64,000 nucleotides of DNA from Oreohelix idahoensis. Its lineage: Eukaryota > Mollusca > Gastropoda > Stylommatophora > Oreohelicidae. Positions 31,854 to 44,425 of the stretch are shown here, piece after piece. A program made the translations under genes and the position numbers. Each line of letters opens with the position of its first letter. Within the stretch, counting starts at the first letter, position 1. Where the stretch lies: NCBI GenBank assembly GCA_024509875.1, contig JAMPIV010004915.1, positions 248,001-312,000 on the forward strand, in the 5' to 3' direction. The notes beneath the pieces are model-generated. The model worked only from the letters and a program-made list of their open reading frames with translations. It did no database searches and was not told where the DNA came from.

Positions 31854-31864
31854 ATGGGTGAAAT

Positions 31865-32959
31865 GCACGTCTTTTTTTTTTTATGTAAAACTTTTGCCTC
31901 GTTTTGGCGAGGCGCGTCCCGTTCAACCTAGTCGGTTATATTAGGGCGAATGTCCAAATATATATATAAAAGACCCTTAGGTGTGGGGGATGGTGAAATG
32001 CACGTATGTAAATAATCTAGTATTTATATTCTCTGTTGTTCATACATCTTAAATTGAATTGAATCTTTGAATCAGTGCATCGTTTAGGAAAGCTGTTTTT
32101 ACGACCCAACTCGCAATATGCATTATTCGACCTGAATGATCTACACATTTTTGAAAACACTACTATTTCTATATGTTCCTATTCACAATTGTGAGCCAAT
32201 AGAAGTTTTGTAAAACACTCTCTAGCACAGTTTTTGGGATCTAAACACTGATTAGAATTATCCTGCACGATAGCCATTCAGATTTTATTTTTTTTTTGTC
32301 AAGCGACCTGGTCCTGGTCATGTGACTATTAATCACGTGCTTTACTATTTGTGGTTGCTGGAAACAAAAACTGTTCTGGATTTGGTATTATCTATACTTT
32401 TATTTATCTTACAAATGTCGCATGCAGTTTTTCATGTATGTACCAAAAATATAAGCTTCCATATTACATTCTGTCTAAAGTATTTTTAACAAGTCTTATA
32501 AATTCGTGATTACTATTTCCTGTCATAATCTGATTTGCTTCCCCCATTCAGACCTGTCTCATACTCATTGGAGAGGTGAAATGATGCTGTCATCAAGTAA
32601 CGACACTATATCATAATTATAATTCATCAAAGGTTGAACAGGATATGTTTCTTCATAAATTTGAAGAAAAAACACATATCTCATGATCAAGTATCGGCAT
32701 TTGAGAATATTATCTGGAATCGGAGACATTCTGTAATCCTAATTAAAACCCATCAGAGATTGAACGAAATATTTTTCCTCATAAAAATATCTTTTCTAAA
32801 CATTAATTGCATGTTTGTCTTCAATTTCCTTCACCAAGTATTTTTTTTAAATAAAGTATCTCGTTTAACCCTTGATGGGTTATAATTAGGACATATGGTG
32901 TACTAATTCAAGAAAATAAAGTCGGATTTCCAATATACAAATATAGTACCTTCCCCCCC
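31865..32959. other. Non-coding
   Basis: AT-rich, no ORF with domains. A loosely repeated phrase occurs (ATAATTATAATTCATCAAAGGTTGAACAGGATA near 32612 and AATCCTAATTAAAACCCATCAGAGATTGAACG near 32735), also present near 44710. A C-run at 32955-32969 abuts the next LINE. Confidence 0.4.
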
Positions 32960-32969
32960 CCCCCCCCTT

Positions 32970-34690
32970 TTTCCACTCAGTCCAAATAGGGTAAATCAAA
33001 ACAAAATTTATGTGAATTATTTTTGTGTGCTGCTCCCATGTACTTAACCATTTCTGGTGTTATACCATCATGCCCTGCGGCTTTGCCCATCTTGATTTTC
33101 TCCAGTGCTGCCTTCAGTTCTTCCATCTTTATGCCATCTTCACCACCATTGGTTTCTTCTTCTGTGCTAGTGGTTATCATTTCTGATGCTTGACCTTGCT
33201 CACCATCAAGAGTTCTGAGAAATATTCTTTCCATTACTTCCTTCGGGGCAGTAAGCAATTTTCCTTGCTTGTCCTTTATAAATTAAGAGGGCACTGTTTT
33301 TCCTTCCTCATGTCCTTTAGGGTCTTGTAGAACATTTTCTGGTTTTCTTGAGCATCTTTTTCTAGCTTTTCTCGAAACTCTTCCCAGGACTTCTGTTTTG
33401 CTGCTAGCACCTTGTTCTTTGCTTCTGTTCTGAGTGTCACATATTCTCTTTATTTCTCTGTTTTTCCTGCTGTGTTTTTAGCTCCTAAGTATTGTTTCTA
33501 TGCTTATTTCTTCTCTCTTATTTTCTCTTTAACTTCCTCTGTCCACCAAGGTGTCCTCTTTCTCTTCTTCCCAAGTTGGATTTCACCACATGCTTCTGCC
33601 ACAGCTGTCTTTATGATGTCCTTGAATTTAAGCCAGAAGGTTTCTAGGTCATCAGGCTGTTCTTCTGTGTTTCTCACTGCTGTAGCAATAAGCCCCTGAT
33701 ATCTGGTCTTAATTTCTGGCTCTCTCAGCTTGTAGATCTTAATGCTCATTTCTCTTGTTCATTTACTTAGCTTCTTGTGTGATGTTGGGCAGTTCCTAGG
33801 CTGAGCAACTCTTTCAGTTTTCTTTTAATTGTTAGCAGGTAGTGATGACTTCCAATCTCTGGCCCCCTCCAGACTTTAGCTTCCTGGACATACTTGAATG
33901 AGCTCTTCCTAACTATGGCACAGTCGATCACTGATTTCTCATTCTTTATTGGTTCACATCTAATGTATGTGCTCTTGGGGGAACTTTGTGTTTGTAATGA
34001 TCAGATTTTGTTCAATGCAGAATCTAAGGAGTCGCTTTCCATTGTCATTAAGAGTATCTTCTCCATATCTTCTGATAACTCCACCCCATCTAGCATGGTC
34101 ATTTCCAACTCTGACATTGAAATCTCTGAGCAGTATAATTTCATCTAGGCAGTCGTCCACTGTCCTTTGAAGCAGCTTGAAAAATTCCTCCTTGACCTCT
34201 GCTCGCTCATCTTCATTTGGCCTATACACAATGGTTTCTCCTTCTTTTAGTTTTAGGACCATAATTCGTTGTGAGACAAAGTTCCTTCCCTTGATACTAT
34301 CTATATGGTTTTTTGCCACAATACAACCCATGCCCCCTTTAGTTTTTTCAGATGTGGGGACACCACTGTAGAGCAGCGTGTTGCGATCAAGATCCATAAC
34401 TCCTTGTCCCTTTTTCTTTGTTTCTGTTAAACGCCAGGATTTCTAGTTTTGCTTTCCTCATCTCTTCCACTAGCTCCTCTTTCTTCCCATTTATACTCCT
34501 TGTGTTCCATGTTCCATAAGTCGTAGTCCGTTCCAGTTCATCGCCTTTAGAATCAGTCCGGTTTTCTCTCTTACATTTCTTGTCATCGTGTTTTAAGGCA
34601 AACAGGGGATTGGCCTGTTGTGCCTTTGCATGATGGAGGGGCTGCCTCCTTACAGCCTCCATGCAGTCCGCCCTCTTCCTTTTTCAGCCG
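32970..34690 (-). pseudogene. RTE-like LINE, 5' half (endonuclease to RT start), copy B
   Basis: In minus order: TWNTRSINGKKEELVEEM (start of an AP-type endonuclease, about 34560-34490), the DFN-x-RVG motif and RWGG region (about 34110-34060), a spacer with [11 protein letters not shown] (about 33540), then the region before RT with AAGHDGITPEMVKYMG (about 33090-33045). Several frame changes and stops. The RT core is missing and the copy ends at the poly-C run. Loss of the 3' side is not what target-primed insertion gives, so a deletion is implied. It overlaps copy A over the endonuclease/RT junction. Confidence 0.85.
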
Positions 34691-35148
34691 GGCTTGGGAT
34701 CAGCCTAGGTGGAGTTAGTTTAAAGATATTAATAATAAATTGTTACAGTTTGCAGATAAGTTACTATATGAGGTGCTGGAGAAAATCTATCAAAATTATT
34801 AAAGGATTTACAAAATCAATTAAAGAATGTACATAAATTGATGGCAAAAATTGACATTCCAGTTAAATGCAAATCAAGACAGCTGAAATGATCTTCAATA
34901 GAGGAAGGATTGTTGAAAATAAGGTAACTGATATAAACAAGCAGGAGCACAAAATTAATACAGTCCAAACCATTAGATAACTAGGAATGACATTAGACTA
35001 GCAGCTGAACTGGAATAAACACACAGATAAACTGGTGGAGTCTTCTACAGGATTAAATAATATGCTGGTTGAAAGGTCATCTTATTGTTCTTCATACTGT
35101 ACAGGACAGTAGATCCACACCAGTTCCTGAAGGGTTGAGGCCTCTATT

Positions 35149-35616
35149 TACATACATGCCACATGCTATGGTTTACCCATAATCTGTACAAGGTGTTTGC
35201 GTTTTCAGATGTGTACACCCTGTACATAATTTATGTACAGGTTTTCTAACCATTCCCCTTATTACTGTGTCTCAGAATTCTTTTATTAGGTCCTAACGAA
35301 CACAGGATTTCCCAGTCTGTTAGTGATAATTAAGCACAGAAATAGACTAAATGATGACACCATCACATTATTTTTACTGTGTAAAATAAACTCAAACATT
35401 TATTGTTTGGGTTTTAAAATAAGCGAAGACCTGCTTTAAAAGGCAAAATCCCCGTGCCTCATTTATAATGCAGCCCACTGTAATTGGACATATTTTTACA
35501 CAAATTAACTCTTTTGATATGTTTTTTTCAGTCTTTGTACAGGTTTTGCGGGTCTTTGTACAGGGTTATGGATTTTTTTTACAGGTTTTTCATCTCCGAG
35601 GTGTGGCATGTATGTA
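35149..35616. mobile_element. MITE, 468 bp, perfect 15-bp TIRs, inside old LINE
   Basis: TACATACATGCCACA (35149-35163) is exactly reverse-complementary to 35602-35616. A short direct repeat ATTT can be read at each side. The interior has repeated TTTGTACAGGTTTT phrases and no coding capacity. Superfamily not assigned. Confidence 0.7.
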
Positions 35617-35940
35617 TTTATATTCTTCATTCATGTTGTAGCCATCGATTTGGGACCTTCTGAAGCATGGACTGAGAGTCTGACACAATGATTGACCTTG
35701 TTAATGTAGTATCAGACAGCCATCTCAGGGCTGCAGCCTCTATCTCCACTCTCATGCTCTTTCCTTTTCTATCCACACTTTCTTCACTGCCTCATTCAAC
35801 CATGATGGTCGGGCCAAAGGTATTCTAACTGTGCTTTGTCTGGCATTTTAATACATCTATTTTAGAAAATGTGAACCTTACTGATCAGATGGACTACGAG
35901 ATAATAATATAGAACATTTCCTGTTAAGATGTAAGAGAAC

Positions 35941-38469
35941 TTACTTACTTACTTAGTCGTTCCCCTTCTACCATGAGGTGTAGAGGTTTGGAAGAGAGAG
36001 CGCCAGACTATCCTATCGGCTGTCTTCCTCCTGGCCTGGTTCCATTCTAGTCCTCGGTCCTTCAAAGATTATCTAATGTTGTCCTCCCAGCGGACTCTGG
36101 GTCGTCCTCGGGGTCTGGATCCTTGGCTCTTTGTTTCCCATGCTTGTCGTGGTATCCGATCTTCTCCCATTCTTCAGACATGGCCAAACCATCTTAATTG
36201 GGACTGTTCTACTTGGGTCTGCAGGGGGTAGGATTTAAGGCCTTGACGTATCGTCTGGTTGCGTACCATGTCTCTTCTTGTTACTTCAACCACCTTCCTC
36301 AGATACCTCATTTCTGAGGTTTGGATCTGGCTTTTATGGGTTGTAGTCATTGCCCATGACTCGCATCCATATGTCACGACTGGGACATAGGTGGAGCGGT
36401 ATACAGCCATCTTCGTTTTCTTACCAACCTCTCTCTTGCTGAGGAATCCTCAATTTATGGCCTGAAAAAGTCTCCCAGCTGCTGCTTTTCGAGTGGCCAA
36501 CTCTTCTTTGATGCCTCCCTTTTGGTCTATAATAGCTCCGAGGTATTTAAAGTGGTCAACCTGCTCCAGGACCTGTTCTCCCAGCTTAATCTGATGTCTT
36601 CTTTCTTCTTGTGATATTACCATGGATTTTGTTTTAGAGCTGCTTATGACCATCCCTCTCTTCTCTAGCTCTTCCTTCCAGACTTGCAGGTTGGATTGGA
36701 GATGTGCCTCTGATTTAGCAATCAGGGCAACATCATCAGCAAATGCCAGCTCTGAAATATAGACATGTCTCATCTTCCAGTACCCCACTGAATACTTTCT
36801 TGTTCTCTCCTTACATGCCTTGATGACATCGTCCATAAGGAGTATGAAGAGGTAAGTTGATGGGATATCACCTTGTCTTACACCAGTGGTGGTCCTGAAC
36901 TCTTCTGGCTTATGGTTTGCTGTCCTCACATAATTTCTGCAAGACTTGTAGAAGCTCTGTATAGCATGAATCAGAGGTGCTGGAATATTCTTCCTTGCCA
37001 AACAGTTCCAAAGTTTGCTCCAAGGGACCCTGTCAAACGCCTTTTCCAGATCTATGAAACAAAGATGCATCTCACTCTTATACTCGAGGGCCTTTTCACT
37101 CAGCTGTCTGAGTGTGAAGATTAGGTCTTGAGTACTTCGGTTTACTCGGAATCCGCACTGGACCTCATCCAATTGTGGCTCAGCTAGGCGTCGGAGTCTC
37201 TGCTCTAGGATTCTAGAGTAGATTTTACCAGGGACACTGAGAAAGGATATGCCTCTATGGTTTCCACACTGTCGATTGTCACCCTTTTTGAAAATTGGTG
37301 TTATGATGGCAATCTCCCAATCCTTTGGTATGGTCTTGTTGTACCACGCTGCCTGTAAAACCCTTAAGAGTAATAGGTCGCCTGATGCTCCCATGAACTT
37401 AACCATTTCTGGTGTTATACCATCATGCCCTGCTGCTTTGCCCATCTTGATTTTCTCCAGTGCTGCCTTCAGTTCTTCCATCTTTATGTCATCTTCACCA
37501 TCATTGGTTTTCTCTTCTGTGCTAGTGTTTATCATTTCTGATGCTTCACCATGCTCACCATCCAGGAGTTCTGAGAAATATTCTTTCCATCTTTCCATTA
37601 CTTCCTTCGGGGCAGTAAGCAATTTGCCTTTCTTGTCCTTTATAAATTTGAGAGGGCATTGTTTTTCCTTCTTCATGTTCTTTAGGGTCTTATAGAACAA
37701 TTTCTGGTTTTTTTGTGCATCTTTTTCTAGCTTTTCTCCAAATTCTTCCCAGGACTTCTGTTTTGCTGCTAGCACTTTGTTCTTTGCTTCTGTTCTGGAG
37801 TGTCACATATTCTCTATATTTTTCCATTTGTCCTGTTGTGTTTTTAGCTCCTAAGTATTGTTTCTATGCCATTTTCTTCTCTCTTATTTTCTCTTTGACT
37901 TCCTCTGTCCACCAAGGTGTCCTCTTTTTCTTGTTCCCAAGTCGGACTTCACCGCATGCTTCTGCAGCAGCAATCTTTATGATATCCTTGAATTTAATCC
38001 AGAGGGTTTCCAAGTGATCAGGTCGTTCTTCTGTGTTGCTCACCGCTGCAGCAATAAGCCCCTGATATCTGGTCTTAATTTCTGGCTCTCTCAGCTTGTA
38101 GGTCCTAATGCTCATTTCTCCTGCTCGTTTACTAGGCTGAGCAACTCTTTCAGTTGTTCTTTTGATTGTTAGCAGGTAGTGATCACTTCCAATCTGTGGC
38201 CCCCTCCAGACTCTAGCATCTCGGACATATTTGAATGAGCTTCTCCGAACAATGGCAAAGTCGATCACTGACTTCTCATTCTTTGTTGGTTCACATCTAG
38301 TGTATGCATGTATGCTCTTATGGGGGAACTTTGTGTTTGTAATGATCAGATTCTGCTCACTGCAGAATCTAAGGAGTCGCTTTCCATTGTCATTGAGAGT
38401 ATCTTCTCCATATCTTCCGATAACTCCACCCCATCTAGCATGGCCACCCCCAACTCTGGCATTAAAATC
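35941..38469 (-). pseudogene. RTE-like LINE, copy A, 5'-truncated, with 11-bp TSD
   Basis: TGTAAGAGAAC flanks it (35930-35940 and 38470-38480). The minus-strand order is: part of the endonuclease (SDHYLL, about 38190), [11 protein letters not shown], then a 441-codon open frame (37775-36450) with most RT motifs: AAGHDGITPEMVK, WEIAIITPIFKKGD, CFIDLEKAFDRVPW, TTGVRQGD and LAFADDVALIAK. A C-terminal part (YGCESWAM, LRWFGHV; 36410-36174) follows a stop/frame change at about 36450. It ends with a (TAAG)n tail at 35941-35955. It is the best-preserved LINE RT here. Confidence 0.92.
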
Positions 38470-38749
38470 TGTAAGAGAACACCAACATTATATTATTTAC
38501 AGGCATGCAATTCATCCATAACTGTAGAACAGGTCTTGAGAATAGACAGACCTAGAAAATTGCACAGTATAATCAAACAGTATTCAACAAGAATAAACAT
38601 TAATATGTAACATTTAGTTAAAGAATACTAAAAATGTAAAGATGTAATAAAGATCTAGTAATGATGAAACAGTGTTGGATTAAGAGTAAATTAAGTGTTA
38701 ACCCACATATCCTAGACTTTCAACAATTCAGGCTATGAGAAACGTACAA

Positions 38750-39552
38750 CTTTTTCATTCACATCAACACATCCAGGAAAAAACAGATAGACTTAATAAG
38801 TTTAGCCAGCAGGTGGGCTTGAACATCAATTTAAAGAAGTCTGAGGTCATGACGCTCAATGTGAGCAACCCTGAGCCCATATCAGTAAGGAATCAGCAAT
38901 TGGTACAGACAGATACCTTCACATACCTAGGAAGCATAGTAACACCAGATGGCGGGGCAGGCAAAGACATCAACATCAGAATGAATAAGGCAAGAACAGC
39001 CTTCTTTAGCCTAAACAACATCTGGAAGTCCTCCCAATACAGCACTAGCACAAAATTAAGATTATATCAGAGCTGTGTGCTTTCTGTGCTTCTCTATGGT
39101 GCGGAATGCTGGAGAGTCACAGAGAAGGAAATGTCAAAATTGTCCTCTTTTCACACAACATGCCTAAGAAAAATTCACCGAATCTTTTGGCCGAATACAT
39201 CACTAACCAAGATCTGCTTACTCGTAGCAAGCAAGAGGACATGCACACCTTCATAGCTGGCAAACGCTGGAGCTGGGTTGGTCATGTCCTCAGAAGAGAC
39301 CCCGATGCCATCACAAGAACAGCTATGCTTTGGACCCCTGAAGGAAAACGAAAGAGAGGCCGACCAAAAACAACTTGGCGGAGGACTGTGGAGGCAGAGA
39401 TGCAAAGAATGAACCAGAGTTGGGGCACTGTACGAAGGATGGCCACCGACCGTGCAAAGTGGAATCAATTTGTTGTTGCCCTACAAGACGCCACTAGGCG
39501 TGATGGCCACTGACTGCTTTGACGGTCGGCGGCTAAGGATCAAAGAAGAAGA
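38750..39552 (+). pseudogene. LINE with (GAA)n tail inserted in the first units of the tandem array
   Basis: It is flanked by AGAAACGTACAA (38738-38749) and AGAAACTTACAA (39553-39564), which are unit sequence, so it landed inside the array. It encodes an RT C-terminal region: INLKKSEVMTL, FTYLGSIVTPDGG, TKLRLYQSCVLSVLLYGAEC, WSWVGHVLRRD, KRKRGRPKTTWRRTV, ending ATRRDGH stop. There is a frame change at about 39150-39240. It shares its 3' end with 31642-31853 and 56108-56316. Confidence 0.85.
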
Positions 39553-41811
39553 AGAAACTTACAAGAACGTAGTTGACCAGATATAACAGACCCACTTTCA
39601 ACAGTTCAAGTTCTAAGAAACTTACAGGTAGTAGACCAGATATAACAGACCCACTTTCAACAGTTTAAGAAACTTACAAGTAGTAGACCAGATATAACAG
39701 ACCCACTTTCAACAGTTCAAGTTCTAAGAAACTTACAGGTAGTAGACCAGATATAACAGACCCACTTTCAACAGTTTAAGAAACTTACAAGTATTAGACC
39801 AGATATAACAGACCCACTTTCAACAGTTTAAGAAACTTACAAGTAGTAGACTAGATATAACAGACCCACTTTCAACAATTCAGGCTATAAGAAACTTACA
39901 AGTAGTAGACCAGATATAACAGACCCACTTTCAACAGTTTAAGAAACTTACAAGTAGTAGACCAGATATAACAGACCCACTTTCAACAATTCAGGCTATA
40001 AGAAACTTACAAGTAGTAGACCAGATATAACAGACCCACTTTCAACAGTTCAAGTTCTAAGAAACTTACAGGTAGTAGACCAGATATAACAGACCCACTT
40101 TCAACAGTTTAAGAAACTTACAAGTATTAGACCAGATATAACAGACCCACTTTCAACAGTTTAAGAAACTTACAAGTAGTAGACTAGATATAACAGACCC
40201 ACTTTCAACAATTCAGGCTATAAGAAACTTACAAGTAGTAGACCAGATATAACAGACCCACTTTCAACAGTTTAAGTTCTAAGAAACTTACAGGTAGTAG
40301 ACCAGATATAACAGACCCACTTTCAACAGTTTAAGAAACTTACACGTATTAGACCAGATATAACAGACCCACTTTCAACAGTTCAAGTTCTAAGAAACTT
40401 ACAGGTAGTAGACCAGATATAACAGACCCACTTTCAACAGTTTAAGAAACTTACAAGTATTAGACCAGATATAACAGACCCACTTTCAACAGTTTAAGAA
40501 ACTTACAAGTAGTAGACTAGATATAACAGACCCACTTTCAACAATTCAGGCTATAAGAAACTTACAAGTAGTAGACCAGATATAACAGACCCACTTTCAA
40601 CAGTTTAAGTTCTAAGAAACTTACAGGTAGTAGACCAGATATAACAGACCCACTTTCAACAGTTTAAGAAACTTACAAGTATTAGACCAGATATAACAGA
40701 CCCACTTTCAACAGTTCAAGTTCTAAGAAACTTACAGGTAGTAGACCAGATATAACAGACCCACTTTCAACAGTTTAAGAAACTTACAAGTATTAGACCA
40801 GATATAACAGACCCACTTTCAACAGTTTAAGAAACTTACAAGTAGTAGACTAGATATAACAGACCCACTTTCAACAATTCAGGCTATAAGAAACTTACAA
40901 GTAGTAGACCAGATATAACAGACCCACTTTCAACAGTTTAAGAAACTTACAAGTAGTAGACCAGATATAACAGACCCACTTTCAACAATTCAGGCTATAA
41001 GAAACTTACAAGTAGTAGACCAGATATAACAGACCCACTTTCAACAGTTTAAGAAACTTACAAGTATTAGACCAGATATAACAGACCCACTTTCAACAGT
41101 TCAAGTTCTAAGAAACTTACAGGTAGTAGACCAGATATAACAGACCCACTTTCAACAGTTTAAGAAACTTACAAGTATTAGACCAGATATAACAGACCCA
41201 CTTTCAACAGTTTAAGAAACTTACAAGTATTAGACCAGATATAACAGACCCACTTTCAACAGTTTAAGAAACTTACAAGTAGTAGACCAGATATAACAGA
41301 CCCACTTTCAACAATTCAGGCTATAAGAAACTTACAAGTAGTAGACCAGATATAACAGACCCACTTTCAACAGTTTAAGAAACTTACAAGTATTAGACCA
41401 GATATAACAGACCCACTTTCAACAGTTTAAGAAACTTACAAGTAGTAGACCAGATATAACAGACCCACTTTCAACAGTTCAAGTTCTAAGAAACTTACAG
41501 GTAGTAGACCAGATATAACAGACCCACTTTCAACAGTTTAAGAAACTTACAAGTAGTAGACTAGATATAACAGACCCACTTTCAACAATTCAGGCTATAA
41601 GAAACTTACAAGTAGTAGACCAGATATAACAGACCCACTTTCAACAGTTTAAGAAACTTACAAGTAGTAGACCAGATATAACAGACCCACTTTCAACAGT
41701 TTAAGAAACTTACAAGTAGTAGACCAGATATAACAGACCCACTTTCAACAGTTCAGGCTATAAGAAATTTACAAGTAGTAGACCAGATATAACAGACCCA
41801 CTTTCAACAGA

Positions 41812-42708
41812 CCTTTAGCACGCTGCCGGCGAGATATCTCGCCAAACGCAACCTATGTTCTGCCAGCTGGAGGCGATATGTTACGCCTTGCGGCTGTCAT
41901 CGTTTCTAGCACATGACTTGTGTACACGTGATTTTCAGCCCCGGATGTTAAGTTGTAACTTTAATTGCAAGAGAGTTAGCTTCCGTTTCCGATCTTAAAA
42001 AAGTGATGGGTGTATCCGCGTTTATTTTTTGTAAATTTTTTAAATCGAAATGAATCGGCATCAGACGCGCGGCCATTTCGCTCTAATTTTATTGCATTCT
42101 GACGCCATGCGGTGGGGATGAAATTTTTGTCTTTATAAGCGCTGAAATCGGTTCTCAGAATATGTTTGATGGCTGAGATGGAAACGAAAGTAAAATGGCC
42201 TTTCAAGTATGTATAATTTTCGGGGTTAGGATTAGGAATATCGGAAAAATATAGGATTACGGCCGAATGTCACGGCTGGCTAGGGAGTTTGTTGCTTTGC
42301 TACTGATGATGGGTGTAACGAAAAGATCGTCATTTGATTTGTATTGGTCAAATGACTTTCATTGAGATGCAAGGGATATGGACGCTTCGTTCGTTGGTCA
42401 TTTTTTTAATTTTTTTTTTTTAATTTTAAAATTAAAAAAAAAATTTTTTTTAATTTTTTTTTTATTTTTTTCGTTTTTTTCATCTTTCCTTTCCTCTCTT
42501 CCTATCACATCTAACATGTACACAAACAAATTTTATATCATCAGATTCACCATTCATTTATTTACATAAATTCCAAAAATGATAGCAATTGACCAAGAAA
42601 CACAAAAACTATAGACATTACAAGTCGCCCACTATAAAAACGGGGGGTTGTGAAAAAGAATGCAGCTGTAGGGCAAGTTTTCTGAAATTTTATGCAGCGT
42701 GCTAAAGG
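41812..42708. mobile_element. Non-autonomous DNA transposon, ~0.9 kb, perfect 15-bp TIRs, inside the tandem array
   Basis: CCTTTAGCACGCTGC (41812-41826) and its exact reverse complement (42694-42708) mark the ends; the right end has one more G. Flanking array units would read CAACAG-TTTAAG-AAACTT; here TTTAAG is replaced by the element, so the target centre was TTAA. A C(C)CTTT end and a TTAA target suggest piggyBac-like origin, but the TTAA copies are gone. The left end has a palindrome GGCGAGATATCTCGCC. An A/T homopolymer palindrome lies at 42402-42476. No transposase. Confidence 0.7.
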
Positions 42709-43694
42709 GAAACTTACAAGTAGTAGACCAGATATAACAGACCCACTTTCAACAGTTCAGGCTATAAGAAACTTACAAGTAGTAGACCAGATATAACAGA
42801 CCCACTTTCAACAGTTCAGGCTATAAGAAACTTACAAGTAGTAGACCAGATATAACAGACCCACTTTCAACAGTTTAAGAAACTTACAAGTAGTAGACCA
42901 GATATAACAGACCCACTTTCAACAGTTTAAGAAACTTACAAGTAGTAGACCAGATATAACAGACCCACTTTCAACAGTTCAGGCTATAAGAAACTTACAA
43001 GTATTAGACCAGATATAACAGACCCACTTTCAACAATTCAGGCTATAAGAAACTTACAAGTAGTAGACCAGATATAACAGACCCACTTTCAACAGTTTAA
43101 GAAACTTACAAGTAGTAGACCAGATATAACAGACCCACTTTCAATAGTTTAAGTTCTAAGAAACTTACAGGTAGTAGACCAGATATAACAGACCCACTTT
43201 CAACAGTTTAAGAAACTTACAAGTATTAGACCAGATATAACAGACCCACTTTCAACAATTCAGGCTATAAGAAATTTACAAGAATGTAGTTGACCAGATA
43301 TAACAGACCACTTTCAACAATTCAGGCTATGAGAAACTTACAAGAATGTAGTTGACCAGATATAAAAGACCCACTTTCAACTGTTCAGGCTATAAGAAAC
43401 TTATGAGAATGCAATAGACCAGATATAATGGAGAAATATTTCTGGCTAAATCATACCTATGCTTCAGTGGTTCAATGTTAATAGTGTGAGTACCTTCACA
43501 CACTGGCATAGAAGGAAATAAAAAGGTAGATAATGAAGCGAAGAGCATTTGATTTGATAGAAACCAAATAAACATGTGGATGAGTACAACTGAGATCAAA
43601 AGCTTTGTTAAAAGAATAATGGAAGATAAATGGATAGTTTAAAAAACAAGGTTCAACAAAAAAGTTAACCCCATTGAGCAGATACTTCCATGAG

Positions 43695-43870
43695 GAAGTG
43701 AAGTGTCACAGACTTCACCATACAAGGTCCAGCTTTTTCATGTGGTGGGGTGATCAGTACCTTTCCTTGCTGCCTTTGCCTTCCCTAACTCAAGAGCAAG
43801 TACCCATTTACACATGGTTAGACTCGAGCATGATGCTACCAGGTTTTAACCCCAGAACCATTAACTGTGC
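43695..43870 (+). repeat. Dispersed repeat, copy 1 (related to 51875-52045)
   Basis: Shared phrases in order: GGTCCAGCTTT, CCTTGCTGCC..TGCCTT, CCTAACTCAA, ATTTACA, then ATGATGCTACCAGGTTT.AACCC.GAACC. The other copy is in reverse orientation at 51875-52045. A GGTTTCAAACC-like B box may make it SINE-related; no A box seen. Confidence 0.55.
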
Positions 43871-44263
43871 CATGAGAGGAAAGCGCTCTAATGGACAGTA
43901 GCATGGGATATACTTGAGTAATGGAGACTGAGTGAGAAACGAAATGGTTAGCCTTGATTTCTTCTGCTTCTTGTTTGGTCCTTGGCTGCAAAGCAGTCAG
44001 TGACAATCATGTCTGATGTCATTTTGTAGGCCAGCAACAAACTGTCTCCACTTTACTCTGTTAGCAGCCATCCTTTATGTAGTGCCCCAGCTCTGGTTCA
44101 TGCTTTGCATCTCTGATTCCACAGTTCTGCACCAGGTGGCTTTTAGTCAGCCTCTGTTTCACTTTCCTTCAGGAGTCTGTTGCATTAGCCCTGATTTAGC
44201 TCAAGAAAATGAGTGCACAATTTTATGTCATTAGCAGTTGTTGTTCTTGTCCTATCAGATGTT

Positions 44264-44425
44264 CAAACATTTCTTGATGTGGTAACAAACCATCAGTAAT
44301 GCAAACATTTCTTGATGTGGTAACAAACCATTAGTAATGCAAACATTTCTTGATGTGGTAACAAACCATCAGTAATGCAAACATTTCTTGATGTGGTAAC
44401 AAACCATCAGTAATGCAAACATTTG
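44264..44425. repeat. Short tandem array, 38-bp unit, four copies
   Basis: Units begin CAAACATTTCTTGATGTGG and continue TAACAAACCATCAGTAATG; they are almost identical (one C/T change). Confidence 0.95.

Larger units (their letters stand above)
34738..38610 (+). pseudogene. Old decayed LINE (plus strand) split by a MITE and by RTE copy A
   Basis: Pieces at 34738-35148, 35617-35940 and 38481-38610 join in order into one degenerate RT C-terminal region: a LGMTLD-like segment near 34981, then an EHFLLRCKR-type motif at 35912-35940 continuing after the insertion, and an end at ...NIN-M stop (38608). Its last ~120 bp are homologous to 48363-48490. It is the oldest layer of a nest. Confidence 0.6.
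38695..43430. repeat. Tandem array with 52-bp and 59-bp units, interrupted by a LINE and a TIR element
   Basis: The core unit contains AGAAACTTACAAGTAGTAGA, CCAGATATAACAGACCCACT and TTCAACAG, then either TTTA (52 bp) or a 7-bp longer linker ending CAGGCTATA or AAGTTCTA (59 bp). Units of the two lengths alternate in recurring patterns, so there is higher-order structure. Array units occur at 38711-38749, 39553-41810 and 42710-43430. More diverged units (GAATGTAGTTGACC) lie at both outer edges, as in arrays that homogenise in the middle. Confidence 0.95.

Noticed and set aside
24533..43430. CRISPR-like array
   Set aside because: Repeats are directly adjacent with no unique spacers, in eukaryotic DNA; these are minisatellites and a satellite-like array.
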